A stretch of 64,000 nucleotides of DNA from assembly GCF_010389155.1 (NCBI RefSeq), contig NC_057765.1, positions 22,136,980 to 22,200,979 on the forward strand. Reading direction: 5' to 3'. Position numbers and translations under genes: made by a program. The notes below the pieces were generated by a model. It saw nothing but the letters and a program-made list of their open reading frames with translations, ran no database searches and was not told the origin of the DNA. This DNA comes from Erigeron canadensis. Taxonomy: Eukaryota; Streptophyta; Magnoliopsida; Asterales; Asteraceae. Positions 22,613-34,911 of this stretch are shown here, piece after piece. Within the stretch, counting starts at the first letter, position 1. Every line of letters begins with the position of its first letter.

Positions 22613-23112
22613 CCATATATATAAAATAGTTATATGTACCACATATATGATAACTACATATAAGGTCCATAGAGTAGTTCAATTTACATTATTTATTCTA
22701 TAATGTTTATCTTAAAAGAAGAATTAATATACATTTAATAAGATAGAATTTTGACTATGCAATAACAAGTAATCGAGTAAAAGAACGAACAAAAACGATT
22801 ATATATATTTGGTGGTGACATTTGCATTACTAAGAGTAGTGCTTATAGTAGTTTTGGGCGAGCGTCCTTGGCTGTCCAAGATTTGGACGGTTATGGACAC
22901 CCATCATCCTTGTGGATCCTTGTGGTGCGTCTTTCGCTTGGAGTTCACACGAAGAAATTTGTGGACTAGCCGTTTGTATTTTTTTTTTTTTTCAACCGTT
23001 AATTTTTTTTTTTTTTTTTCTATTTAAACACTAACCTTATTCTCATTTTAACACACAAACATTTCATTTCATTTTAATACACAAACATTTTATTTCAAAC
23101 ACCACCAAAATT

Positions 23113-24185
23113 ATGTCTACTTCATCATCATCATCAAGTGATGAATTCAATTTCCTTACGAACACCGTTACGCAAATGAACACGCTATTTAATCCAGAGA
23201 TCGCAGGCGCCGTTTTTGATCTTTGTAACGAAGAGGAATCAAACGATGACGAGTCAAGTTCGCGGGTTCCTAGACCCAGAAAGGTTTTATCACGAGATCA
23301 TGCCAGATCCGTGACACGTTTATGAAATAATAACTTTTCTCATGCACCAACTTTTCCGGCCGATTTTTTCCGAAGAAGATTTCGAATGCGCGAGCAGATT
23401 TTTATCCGCATATGCCAAGCTATGCACAGCTTTAGCGCCATCGAACCCCTACCCAAACATTTTTAGTTTTTTCAAAAAATCAAACTGATTGCACTGGTAG
23501 GCGTGGTTTCAACATTTTCCAAAAATGTACTTCCGCCATACGTCAATTAGCGTGTGGTGATAATCCCGACCAACTAGATGAGTACTTACATATGGGTCGT
23601 GCAACTTCCGTTGATTGTTTAAATAACTTTTGTAAGTGTGTTTATTATTTATATCACACTGAGTACTTGAGAAAGCCGACAACTGAAGATGTCCAACGTT
23701 TGGTAAGTAAGCTTGAACAAATACATGGTTTTTCTGGTATGCTTGGTAGTATTGATTGTATGCATTGGGCTTTGAGAAACTGTCCGGTGGCTTGGCAAGG
23801 GCAATACACACGAGGCGACAAAGGACATTCAACGATCATGCTTGAAGCAGTTGCTTCGTATGATTTGTAGATTTGACATGCTTACTTTGGCCCGGAAGGT
23901 TCGAACAACGACATCAACGACTTTAATGTATCAAATTTGTTTGATGATCTACTCTAAGATAGGGCTCCTGAAATCGAATATACTATTAACGGTGAAGAGT
24001 TTAACAAGAGATATTATCTAGCTGACGGTATTTATCCTGAATGGGCGACACTAGTAAAGTATTTTAAATGTCTGATGGATCCAAAGACTACAAAGTTCAA
24101 GCGCTATCAAGAGGCTGCAAGAAAGGATGTCGAACGAGCTTTCGGGGTGCTTCAAGGTCGTTGGGCAATCCTTATACATAATGCC
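23113..24185 (+). pseudogene. Harbinger transposase (HARBI1-like), 5' part
   Basis: The transposase would cut and paste the host element in the nucleus through a DDE active site. The start ATG at 23,113 follows an A/C-rich leader; the serine- and acid-rich N-terminus is typical. A stop at 23,323 and frameshifts near 23,330-23,590 break the DNA-binding part (FFRRRFRMREQIFIRI is recognisable). The core is clear: GMLGSIDCMHWALRNCPVAW (first D), GSNNDIND (second D), YYLADGIYPEWATLV (E), then FKRYQEAARKDVERAFGVLQ. Extra stops occur at 23,868 and about 23,955. It is split at 24,186 by an LTR and continues in the same frame at 28,115. Confidence 0.85.
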
Positions 24186-27100
24186 TGTAACACCCCGACT
24201 AAGGCGGAAACACGAGATGCCACAGAACGACATGGTACAAAAGATTTAAATATAAAACATCAACACAAGTTTTCAAATGACATTCAAACCCAAAAGATTA
24301 CAAGTTCAAGATGACGTCTAAATCCATTACATAACCAAATTCATAACTTAAAAGATCAAATGTTTGCAATACTTGTCCAACCAAACAACAAACACATAGA
24401 GTCCAAGAGCGGTCCTTGAAGCTACTTACTGCTCTAAACCTGAAAAGCATGAAGAAAAAGTGTCAACTACGAGAGTTGAGTGAGTTCATATGTTTTAACT
24501 AGCAACGCATATATATAAACCAACCATATTCAAGGATAATGAGTCTTAAAATTTCCAAGTATTCTTTCAAATAATCATTTCTAAGCGCATGTTCAATTTA
24601 TAATAACCAACATAATAATGTCAATGTCATCTAGCCACATGGGCATATTTCAAGTAAGCTTTGATGAGTAAATGCTTGAGCCACTACTGCTACCATTTTA
24701 TCAAGTCCATCAATATGTATATAATTCATTTCATAGCACAAGCTGTCAATCAAGTGCTGTATTAATACTAATAGGGTCATGCCATGGAGACGACCATTCA
24801 ATTTAAGGTAGCTAGAACACCGCGTGGTCGGACTGGGAATGATGGTCGTCACAAAGGCAACCAAACATCCCACCGTTACGCGTTGGGTGGGTGGACAAAT
24901 CCTAGTTGCGCAACTATCTAACTACAGGCCTCCACTTTCGGAGTAAATAGTAGTGCACCGAAAGAAAACGGTTTGACAGAACTCAAGCTCATCATAAAAC
25001 ATTTATCACATTGAACATACGCAACAATTTGATTTCATAATCATATTATCAAGAATCATTTCATATATATGTATGCAAAAGCAATTTCATTTATATATCA
25101 TGCTTTTCACCCCGATAGTTAAACACATAAAATAATTTGAAAGGGGGCTATGACTCACTTGATTTGAGAGTGAAAGAGAGCTGATCAAAAGTGAGATCTT
25201 CGGCTAGTGGTGTCTTTCCTCAAGCAAGCCTAAACCATGGTATTCGAAATATGCACAACGTAAGTGTGTGTTGCATGACTAGTAAACTATATCATGAGAT
25301 GTATGCTAGTAGACTTGCCCATCTTTGGTTGTTGTTTAATTATGGAATTCAAGTACATTATGTTGTTCACCTCATTTGGTTGGGAGATATTTGGTAGTAA
25401 AGGTCATTCGTACGATTTTGTTCGGTTATTGGAATTTCGGTAGTTTACTTTGTTTTATAAATATTTTCCATTGCATACTTTGTTTAATAATCATATTTGA
25501 CATTTGTGTTCTTATAGTATTAATGTTGATATATCTTACTGATTTATAATTATTTATTTAATTAAATGTTATTTAATTAATTATTTACTTATTTTATTGA
25601 TTTATTAATTAAATAATTCCTTATAATTATTTTTAAGTCCTTAAATTATCTCTAAAATTTATAGATAATTATAGATGGATTATCTAATGATTTTTAAGCC
25701 TTTTTATTTGTAACATTGTGATTTTTATATTTATTTGTGCATTATTTCTATTTATTCAATAATAATGATTAATTAGTGACTTTTACTTAATAATTTACTT
25801 TTAAATTGTATAGTTCTTGTTCCTTTGCTTGTAATTATTTTTCCCCAGTAGGTTTTGGTCACTTTTATCATTGGTTAAGTAGCTTTGATCAGATTCATGG
25901 TTTATATAATTTATTAATTAATTTATATATCCTTTAATTACCATTTTAATTCATTAAATCATAGAAATTCTTACAAATCACCACAAGAGTTTTAGTCCGA
26001 AAATTCCAGGCCTTTTTGGCAACTTATATCAACACAAATTCATATCAATTCAACCTCTCTTGTGTCTTGCTTAAATTGAGGACTTTATAATTAAAAATCG
26101 TTTACCGAAATAGTTATTTTAGCCTTATTTCTTAAGCTATAAAGGTACTTCAAAATGGATTTTCATTCTTAACTCAAATATTACAGTAAGTTCATCATAT
26201 TTTAGTGGTTCAAGTCGTGATAGTGGTGGTGGTGTGATATGTGTAATTTTGTGCTTTCGGTTAGTGATTTATTGACCCGAAAAGGTGATTTTTGAGCTAA
26301 TTCTTGCCATATATCAAGTGACTTGCATTTTATACATTTGGTATATCATATTTCCAGTAGGTTTGTCATGATTTCATGCTCAAAATATTTATGGTGCATG
26401 TGTGTGCTAAAAATGCATTTTTACAAGCTTTCGGTTTACGATTTCAAGCATATTTTAACTTGTTTTGATCCAAGCTTTATACTTTTGATATTTTATAAAT
26501 TTTTCCAGAATATTAACTTCAAGATTAACATATTTTCAATAAATACAAGTTTCTAACCATCTCATAACCCAAACAACAATTCAACCTTCTTAAATCTAAC
26601 ATGCATGCATTTAAATCAATACTTTTTAACATAAATCTTTATCCATCTCAAATCCATCAACATGAAACATATTTTTATGAAATATTCCAGAAATATATGT
26701 ACAAATATTATATAAAATATGTTCATCTTTTTATATAAAAAGTTACTTTACAAACTATCAACACACATCAACACTTTTTGCTACAAACTTTTATGGATCT
26801 ATCAATATAACATCAAATACATATTTTTTTTTATCAAATTTTCCAGAAAATGTTTCTTCATAATATACATTAATATGACCATCTTTCACAAGAAAAACCA
26901 TATCAAAAGCTATATAATATATATCTACACTTTTGGGTCTTTAACTAGTTGAATCCTTGGATCTTTCTTCATAGATTTAACATGCATGAGCATGGAATAA
27001 AAGATCCTATCAACTTTGCCCTCATCAAGTGTATTTTTAAAAGAAAACATAAAGAAAACACAATCTTTTGATAAAACCTTTTTAATATAAACAAGAACAA

Positions 27101-28109
27101 GATTAAACTAGTAAAGAGATGAAGATATATACCCTTAAAGAACACTTTTGATGATGAAATAATGCAGATTTTCGTGACCTATGAAGCCTCCAACAACCCT
27201 TATTCAAGCCTTAATACAACCTTTAAACTATGCTTACAATAACCCTTGCTTAATCTAACCTAAACCCTTATTAGTAACAAGTGTTTAGATAAGTTTTGCT
27301 TGCCTTTTAGCCCCTTTTTCCTGCTGAAAATGATGAAGAAAAGAGGAGAGGAGAAGAGTTTCTTTGAGAGAGAAAATAAAGTTGGTGTGTGTAAAAAGTG
27401 AAGAGTGTGTTTTGTGTGAGTTTCAAGGGAGAGTTGGGAGATGTAATATTCAAAAATGTGGAGTGTGTGAGGGGGGGAAAGGGGACGGCCTCAAGGGGGT
27501 ATTTGGAGGCGTTGGAGTATTTTTTTTTTTTTTGTTAAATTATAGTGTATGTATAAGTTTAGTGGATATTTGTTTTTGTAAGTGTTTTGTTAGTTAAATG
27601 TAAGAAAATGGTTGTTTTAGTTAGGAATATATCAATGTATGCATAAGTCATGCATATATATGTGTATGTATATATTTTTGTGTTTTAAGTTTGTTACAAG
27701 GCTCATTGGTTACAATTCTTGTAATTATATTAGGCTTATATATATACACTTATTATTATTCAAGCATTTTTTTTTGTACATAAGGACTTATAAATATTTT
27801 AAGTTGCTCATACTATTTCCATGACCAAATATTAGTTAGTTGGCTTGATGGTTAGATTGTTGGGCGTTTACAAGTGTTTTTGAATCGCTAGCTCAACTTG
27901 TGAGACTCGCTTTATTATTTATAACTTGATTGAACATTAATAAAGTTTTTGTTCAATCATATTTTATTAAATTGAATTTAGAACCAAACAATAGCTTTAG
28001 ATTACTAATTTAAGGGCATTATCTACTAGCTTCAAGTATAACTATGGCTTGCGGGAACATAGACAACCTAACTAGTACGTATATAATATTAAAAAGTAGG
28101 GTTGTTACA
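24186..28109. mobile_element. 3.9-kb solo LTR (or LARD) inserted in the transposase gene
   Basis: The ends are TGTAACACCCCGAC and GGGTTGTTACA, TG...CA with inverted TGTAAC/GTTACA. Perfect 5-bp duplications ATGCC lie at 24,181-24,185 and 28,110-28,114. No protein domain, PBS or internal LTR copy was seen, so it is best read as a long solo LTR of a gypsy element (chromovirus or Tat type not resolved). A non-coding LARD is the alternative. The short ORFs inside look random. Confidence 0.75.
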
Positions 28110-28342
28110 ATGCCCGCCTGTTTTCGGTGAACAAAATAAAACATATTATGTATGCTTGTGTCATTCTACACAACATGATTGTTCAAAACAACGGTAGCGC
28201 AATTTCCGACCTTGAGGAAGATTATTTGTATGATCCAACTAATTTGCCAACACGTACGTGGGATGAAAGGGTTGAAACACAAATGCGGGTCTTCACGGAG
28301 TTACGTGATAGAAGGACGCACCATCGACTTCGTAATCCCTAG
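28110..28342 (+). pseudogene. Harbinger transposase, 3' part
   Basis: The frame resumes directly after the solo LTR with VNKIKHIMYACVILHNMIVQ, the conserved block after the catalytic E. It runs through LRDRRTHHRLRNP to a stop at 28,340-28,342. Skipping the insertion and one ATGCC copy keeps the frame with the upstream part, so the LTR entered an otherwise continuous codon series at this point. Confidence 0.85.
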
Positions 28343-28687
28343 TGGAACATGTTTGGAACCTCACGGAAAATTACCGTCAACGTTGATGATGTCTTATTAA
28401 TGTTTTAATTATGTCTAGTTTCGTAATATTTATATGCTAATATGACGATCGTAACTTTTTTAATAAGTGTTTTAATGTGTTATTAATAATAAAAGTATTT
28501 TATTTAAATGGTGTTTTTTTGGTATAAAAAAAATATTAAAAAATTGATGATGTTGTGAAGAAGTTCTAAAGAAGCTGTCCTTATAGACAGTGAGAGTCTT
28601 GAGGGGAGTCATGAGCAATGTCTAATGTGATGCTGATATGGAAGGGAAGAGGCTAGAGGACGGTTTTCCTTATAAGCACTCGCCTAA

Positions 28688-28986
28688 TAGGTGTGGGAAA
28701 GTTGACGCGCACTAGGAGCATGGATGTAAAATCCTTTGAATTGTTAATGTTTTATTTATTCTTTTTTCTTATAGAAATGGGTGTAATGGGAGTTGTGGGT
28801 CTTTCTGTTTATCCCTAATGGTTAAGAAAGGCTTGTGTGATACGTGTCGTGTCCTTGGGGCTTGGTTGAGATTGTATCAAAAACGTACATAAAGTGAAAA
28901 CCGGTGGCTCAGCCTCTATAGATGTGGGTTTTTCTTGCATCTCTGCCGTAAGCGTCGTGATTTTCCCCCACCTTTTTTATGATTCT
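28688..28986. other. Spacer between Harbinger element and Tat element
   Basis: Nothing is recognised. The last five bases (28,982-28,986, ATTCT) are the target duplication of the next element. Confidence 0.4.
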
Positions 28987-29499
28987 TGATTGTACACCAA
29001 ACCGAGGTTAGGTTAAGAAAGTTGGGTGATGGGTGTTTTTGGTTGTCTGTTGGCGATTCCCCGAAGGTAACTCGTATTTGTGTACACGGTTTTACGCCAA
29101 CCGAATATAGATGGAATGTCGGATAGCCGATTGGAGTCGTACTATCGACTATCTCAGAGATCTTGTGATCGTATAAGTTGTGTGTGTTTTCTCTTATGAG
29201 TGATTATGAATATGATCGTGATGATGCCCCCTTTTAGGTTTTTCTTCTCCTTTTATAGGAAAAGTTTAACTTAGGAAGTAGGCTAGGTTCAACTAGGGTT
29301 TCCCCCTATTGTGGACCAGAAGTATCATTCCATATTTGTTGGTTGTTATTGATGGGATTAAATCCCTAATTTGTAGGATATTGATCTTATCATTTAATTT
29401 TTGTTTAAAGTCTTTGTTACAGACAACCCTTCATGTTGCAAGGTAATACTGTTCTTCCGTGCAGTAGACTCTTTGTACCACTGGGAGGGTATACCATCA
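28987..29499 (-). repeat. 3' LTR of the Tat-type element
   Basis: It begins, on the minus strand, TGATGGTATACCC and ends TGTACAATCA. A TATA-like CCTATAAAAGG lies on the minus strand at about 29,250-29,260. The neighbouring purine-rich CACTGGGGGTTT on the minus strand, just right of 29,499, is the polypurine tract. Confidence 0.9.
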
Positions 29500-29879
29500 A
29501 ACCCCCAGTGCAAGGTGATGTTTTTTGCCAAATAATTATCGCCTTGGACTACTTTTGACAATGTAGCCAGTCTTAGGGGGTGTCTTTGAAATTTTGAGAA
29601 TCCAAGCGTCCTGCATGTCAGTGCACGCATCTCAAGGTGTGAAATCAACAGTTAGGGTTATTGCTTTTCTTGAATGTACAAAAGCGTGTCGCATGCTCTT
29701 TTCCTTGCATTGATTCACTTTGCCTTTTAAATGGTATGTGAGTTTCTCTTCTTCTTTTTCTCTGATATTTATTTGACTTCCGCTGTTAGTCACTGTTCTC
29801 CTGTATCGTCTTGTTTGTTGTTATGTTCTTCCTCGTTCTTGTTTCATATTTTGTTTAGATCTGCTATTGTTGAGACACG
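29500..29879. other. Tat-element spacer between 3' LTR and antisense ORF
   Basis: No sense-strand ORF is seen. On the plus strand the T/C-rich 29,740-29,870 precedes the antisense ORF and could be its leader. Confidence 0.4.
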
Positions 29880-30572
29880 ATGTCGTCGAAAAGAAAGGTT
29901 GCTGATGTTGGCTCCCTGATACCCCATTGGGTAATGTTCCTGAGGCCGTTGTTGTGAAGAAGAGGAAATGCCCTGTCGATCTGTCTCTGATTTCTTTTTC
30001 TGGCACAACCGCTCGTAAATTTATGGAAAAGGAACTTCTATCGAAGAATCTGAGTGATCGGAAAAATCTTTTGATTAATGGCTTGAGTCGGGAGTATGAA
30101 TACTCCCAAAATATGCTGAAAGAATCGTAATTGGTTGTTGGAAATTTGTTTGATAGGATAGCAGATCTGGAGAAGTGTTTGTCAGAAGAGGACGTTGTGG
30201 TGAAGGCTTCTGCGCAATGGTTTATCGAAGTGGCATGATGAGATGTTGCAGAAAGATCTTGAGAACGGGGAACTTCGTGGAAAGGTAAATGGTTTAGTGA
30301 ATAGGGTAATCCCATTTGTTTGTGAAACCCTTGTGACTGGTCCTCAGGCGATGAAGTTGATTGATTCGGTGGTGAATACTTCGAAGAAGAAAGGTGTGTT
30401 ATCCGCTACCCACTCTGAACATGCTCCTTAATATGTGAAGGCAAGGGAGTCTTTTGATCAGGCCATTCTGAAATTGGTCACTTATCATAGCAACTTTATT
30501 TATGATATTACCCCCTTGTCTGACCCAGGGGTTTATGACATTTTGACTAAGTTTGTCATGAACATGTTTTAA
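29880..30572 (+). pseudogene. Antisense ORF of the Tat-type element
   Basis: This reading lies between integrase and the 3' LTR, on the strand opposite to pol, where some Tat-lineage elements are known to carry an antisense ORF. It starts ATGTCGTCGAAAAGAAAG and, with a frameshift near 29,920, gives a lysine-rich, helical, acidic protein (VVVKKRKCPVDLSLISFSG; LFDRIADLEKCLSEEDVVVK; MKLIDSVVNTSKKKGVL; FDQAILKLVTYHSNFIYDIT) ending at TAA 30,570-30,572. In-frame stops near 30,128, 30,237 and 30,430 make it non-functional here. No domain was recognised; the coiled-coil-like middle is inference. Confidence 0.55.
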
Positions 30573-30946
30573 GACTTGTGTCTGTACTCGATTTAATAAT
30601 GTGGTGCTTTATGCTTTTTTACACATTTTTTTTATGCATTTATGTTTATGCTTGTTGCATCTATGCTTTTTTGCATTTAGTTTTTTAGAAGTAATGGGGT
30701 GCGTTCCTTTGGGTGGTTGTACCAGGCGTCCCTGTCAGCTCGTTCCCTTTTGGCCACTAGGTAGTGCAGAGGTTGCGACCCTCTAACGTCCTTCGTGGGA
30801 CTTTAAAAGACAATGAGTCTTTTTTATATTTTTTATATTTATAAGACAATTGGTCTTTTAAAATGCATTTCCCTCATGGGGCTTTTTGCTTTATTAGATA
30901 ACTTGGGTAGTATTTTTGCCTTTACAATAATTGCGTAAAAGGAATT

Positions 30947-32650
30947 TTAACAGTAGAATCTCCATAAGTTCGAGCTATTCCAAGTCCTATCAACCGGAGC
31001 TCCTTCGGGGGTTTCCAGCTTGTATGCGCCGTTTCCATAGGTTGCCAGTATCCGATATGGACCTTCCCATGTTAGTCCCAATTTCCCTGTGTATTCCTTT
31101 TCGCTTACGTTATTCAGTCTTAGCACATAGTCATCTATTCTGAAGGTTATTGGGTTGACTCTTTTGTTATAGTATCTTTCTATTTTCTTCTTGTACGCAG
31201 CTTCTCTGATGGCCGCAATTTCTCTTTGTTCCTCAAGTAGTTCCAAATCGACTCATAGCTCTTCAGAGTTTCCTTCTGTGTTCAACATCCTGTGGGTCGA
31301 TACTTGGAACTCTGCGGGTGCTACATCTTCGGTGCCGAAGGCCAGGCTAAAGGGGGTTTTACCGTTGCTCCGCTTTGGAGTCGTTTTGTTGGCCCAAAGG
31401 ACTGATGGTAGCTCATCGATCCATCCTTTATGGCTTCGCTCTAATCATTTCTCTATTCCTTTGATGATTTCCCTGTTTGTCACTTCTACCTGTCCGTTCC
31501 CTTGAGGATGGTACACGGATGTGAAGGACTGCTTTATCTGCAGTTGTTTGCAAAATTCAAGGAAAACTCCTTTAGCATATTGTGGTCCATTATCGGAGAC
31601 TATTGTTTGCGGTATCCCAAAACTGCATATTATGTGCTCCTACACGAATTTTTTCATCTGATCTCCGTTGGTGGAGGCAAGTGGTTTAGCTTCGTATACC
31701 CATTTAGTGAAGTAGTCGATGGCTACTGATGATATACCATATACAGAGCTCTAGCTCCATATCTGAAGTAGAAGCAGAATACGAAGTCACCTTCGTAGAC
31801 AGGTAAAATTACTTACCTATATGCCTAGAACGGAGCTCGATCTCCGCCCAAATAATCATTCCGGAGCAAGTACCCAACTCCAAGGAATATATAGAACAAA
31901 AGTCGGATATAGATCTTCTTCATGACCATCCGACTAAAGCTATATCTAGCTCCGGTTCACTCGGACACGGCTTGGTTACAAGATTACCACAAATCTGCTC
32001 AAGAAGGAAATAAGATATTCTCAAAGGAGGAAGAGATTTTACCCTAATTCTCTTACCCTTCTCTCCAAGTTATTTACCCTCTATAAATAGAGGAAGAAGC
32101 CATACGGCACATTATTAACATCATGCGCACAATACGTACAATGACAAAACCCTCATCCATAGTTTATTCGACCTCCGAATAAACACTAAATAATTCCTTA
32201 AACCCTAAGTCAAACGAATCGACTTAGATCACCAACAAAAAGGCGTAAAGTGGTCTTTGACCCTCTGACCGTAAGGAAATTGCTGATAAAACACCGCCAA
32301 CCACACTCACACCTCTAGTTGAGTCATAGTGCGATTATTTGATCAAACAGCTACCACAAGGAATTTCTTTTGTTTGCACCCTTAGGTAGAGGCCCCACTA
32401 AATCGATCCCCCATTACATGAAGGGCCATGCCGAAATTACCAAAATCACATCGTTTTTTGGTTGTCTTTGCACATTGACACGTAGCTGTCATGCTTCACA
32501 ATTCTTCAATAGTACGGCGCAATCTTGGTGCATTGTTGGCAAGAAGTATCCTAGTCGCATAGACTTCGTGGCGACAGACCGGGCTCCCGAATGGGATCCA
32601 TAGATCCCTTCGTGTATCTCCCGAATGATCATTTATGCCTACTTAGGTCC
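30947..32650 (-). pseudogene. Integrase of the Tat-type element
   Basis: Integrase inserts the cDNA copy into the genome. From right to left it shows the zinc-binding HHCC region (CEACQ), WGIDLVGPLP (first D), then after a solo-LTR interruption AIDYFTKWVYEAKPLA, IVSDNGPQYAKG (second D) and SVYHPQGNGQVEVTNRE (E). The C-terminal domain is YYNKRVNPITF...GLTWEGPYRILATYG, ending at 30,947. In-frame stops occur at about 31,640, 31,440 and 31,255. It is split at 31,727-32,349, so it is inactive. Confidence 0.85.
31727..32349 (+). mobile_element. Solo LTR nested in the Tat integrase, TSD GCTAC
   Basis: This 623-bp LTR starts TGATGATATACC and ends TTTGATCAAACA. Perfect 5-bp duplications GCTAC lie at 31,722-31,726 and 32,350-32,354. 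A strong plus-strand TATA box CTATAAATAG lies at 32,081-32,090. No internal domains are present. The family is unknown. Confidence 0.88.
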
Positions 32651-33334
32651 TGTGCACCGCAGCCATGGTGTTACGAACCCTTTTTTGTACAGCTTCTTGT
32701 CCATGATCTTATATTGCAGAGCTTTGATTCTTATTTTTCGAGTTTCACTTTTGTCGATTGGGAGTATCCCGCTTATCAAGAGTTCATAAATGGGAGTCAT
32801 CCAGTTCTTTTCTTCTTCTTCAACCAGGTATGATATTTGGTTTTCTTCAATTGACCTTTCTTTTAGAACTTCCACCAGCACCTTTTTCCCCAGGTGATCG
32901 AACGTTAGGGAGGCCAGTTTGCTCAAGGCGTCTGCTTTCTTGTTTTGAGTCCTCCTGATGTGTTCTATTTCAAAGTGACTGAAACATTCTCGCAATTCAT
33001 GTACCTTCTGTAGATATTGCTTGGTGGTTTCTTGCTTTGCCTCATATTCACCTTTTACTTGACATGCGACTAGTTGAGAGTCAACATATACCTGAATGTT
33101 ATGGATCTTCATATCTCTCTCCATTCGAAGTCCTGCCAATAATGCTTCGCATTCGGCTTCGTTGTTTGTTACGTTGAACTCAAATTTTAATGCATAAGTG
33201 AACTCTTTTTCCTTTGGGCTGACTAGCATAAGGCCAGCTCCAAAGCCATCGGAGCTGGCGGACCCATTAGTATATAACTTCCAAACGCCACACTCGACTG
33301 TTCCTGTTACTTCCAAAGATACATAATGTATTAC
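32651..33334 (-). pseudogene. RNase H of the Tat-type element
   Basis: RNase H removes the RNA template during reverse transcription. The frame 33,316-32,639 carries WKLYTNGSASSDGFGAGLML, NEAECEALLAGLRMERD, VYVDSQLVACQVKGEYE and NKKADALSKLAS, the order of the RVT_3-type RNase H usual in Tat elements. The first catalytic Asp (LYTDG in relatives) reads Asn here. Its upstream end meets a solo LTR at 33,335. Confidence 0.85.
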
Positions 33335-34906
33335 TGATTATACTCATCGCCCACATCATTATTGGCCATATATTTATGTGTTTTAAGTCGATTTTATGTG
33401 CATTTGACAAGTTTATGGTGTTTGTTAGTGTTCTAGACTGTAAACAGGTTACACGTTCATTTGGCACATTTTCGGAAGATTTATTAGCCAAAAGTTGATT
33501 TGATAATTGAGAGTTGTTTTAAGTGGAAGAGACAGCGAGTTAAACAAGTCTGAGACTGCGCCGCAGTGGGGATGTACATAGCCCACTGCGCCGTAGCCAT
33601 GATCCACGTAAAGGAATTGAAGTTACCCCACTGCGCCGCAGTGGGGAGTGCATAAGAACGACTGCGCCGCAGTCAGTGAAAGGAGAAACGGGGACATGGA
33701 TTTGGACTGCGCCGCAATGGAGGATGTAATGCCCACTGCGCCGCAGTCTCTTGAAGGTCAAAGTCAAAGACCCCTCACTGCGCCGCAGTGAGGGAAGGCA
33801 CATCTCACTGCGCCGCAGTGAGTGCACGGGGGCTGAAGATTTGGAATGTTTCTGCATCAGATGTTGAGAGGGTATAAATAAAAACCAAAACCCTAATTAT
33901 CAAGTTATCAAAAATCTTTCTAGGAGCTGTTCTACAAGGGTTCTGCAATCTCCAAGCAAGTTTTTCTTAAGCGGATTCGTTGAAGATTCACGAGCACCCA
34001 TCTAGATCGTATCTACTTTTATTGTCTTGCAATTTCTTTCACTCAAACGATTGGTACAATATGTTCTTCTCTTTATTTGATTATTATTGTTACTTAATCA
34101 TGAGTGGCTGAACTGTTTATCATCCACCTTGATGAAATGAGACGAATGATGTGATTGCAATATTTTTAATTCAAAAGAGTTTATTTAATTATCGTTGTTC
34201 TGTGTTCTTGATGATTTAATTCTTTTTAATAATTAAATATGATATTGGTTGCATATATTTCTTCGTTGGTGGTACCAGTTGAATGTATATGAGATTTTAA
34301 AACGGTTACTTGTGTATGAGTAATTATCACTAGTTCATGGTATGATAGTAAATGTCAATTTAAGAAAAGGTTAAATTTGTCAACGTGATTCATAGCGGTT
34401 GGTGGTACCACGTTGTTGTCACACAGGTTCAATTGATAATTTGATAGTCAATAAAACTAATTGTTGGAAAAAGTTGTCTTTGCTTTGGTGGTACCGGCTT
34501 GGGTAATTCAACTAGCAATTAGGTGATTCGGTAATTTGTTCACGGTTGGTGGTACCACATGAGCATCTTAATCTTGTCACGATTATCTTTAAATTCTAAA
34601 GAATTTGGTCTTAATCAAATGCAATCACATTTAAAGTCGAGTGAAGTCAAGGTGGATGACTTTTAATTATATTGTTTGAAGTTCTTTTTAATTTTATGCA
34701 ATTTGTTTGCAAATCATTTTTAATTTAATTTTCAAAGAGGATTTTCGAAGCAATACCTGTTTTCCAAACCATTTCATAAAGCAACTAGTCATATCCAATC
34801 CCTGAGAACGAACACAAACTTATCTCTTAACTATATTACAAATGATCGGGTCCACTGCCCGTGAGTGCGTAGTAGTGAGTTTTTAGGTAGTTCTAGTTTT
34901 AAATAT
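33335..34906 (+). mobile_element. Solo LTR of an Athila-like element, TSD ATTAC
   Basis: This 1.57-kb LTR starts TGATTATACTCATCG and is flanked by ATTAC at 33,330-33,334 and 34,907-34,911. The 3' part (GATCGGGTCCACTGCCCGTG, about 34,843) matches the U5 ends of the Athila LTRs at 44.4 and 56.4 kb. It carries an array of palindromic motifs (33,554-33,822), directly followed by a TATA box (GGTATAAATAAAAA, about 33,870). The 3' terminus ends AAATAT instead of the expected ATCA, so that boundary is less secure. Confidence 0.7.
33554..33822. repeat. Array of ACTGCG-C-CGCAGT palindromes upstream of a TATA box
   Basis: Eight copies of a 13-bp palindrome, ACTGCG-C-CGCAGT, some with single changes, are spaced 20-50 bp apart. 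The first is at 33,555-33,567 and the last near 33,807-33,819. The TATA box lies about 50 bp downstream. The core TGCG-N-CGCA is shared with arrays at 45.5, 54.3, 62.8 and 63.4 kb. Confidence 0.85.
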
Positions 34907-34911
34907 ATTAC

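Larger units (their letters stand above)
22834..28684 (+). mobile_element. PIF/Harbinger element with TIRs and TSD, split by a solo LTR
   Basis: TAA duplications at 22,831-22,833 and 28,685-28,687 flank termini GAGTAGTGCTTATA and (reverse complement) GGCGAGTGCTTATA. Inside is one transposase gene in plus orientation. Removing the 3.9-kb solo LTR leaves an element of about 1.9 kb. It is shorter than typical two-gene PIF elements; no MYB-like ORF was seen. Confidence 0.8.

Noticed and set aside
29821..30315. 164-codon minus-strand open frame in the Tat spacer
   Set aside because: The opposite strand shows the more protein-like texture and matches the expected antisense ORF location; this frame is taken as its shadow.
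33554..33822. CRISPR-like array of regularly spaced repeats
   Set aside because: The repeat is a 13-bp palindrome with variable 20-50 bp spacing inside an LTR in a plant genome, without cas genes.
33540..33857. 105-codon minus-strand frame rich in CGAV/LRRS repeats
   Set aside because: It results from the palindromic repeat array; the periodic peptide is a by-product of the DNA motif.
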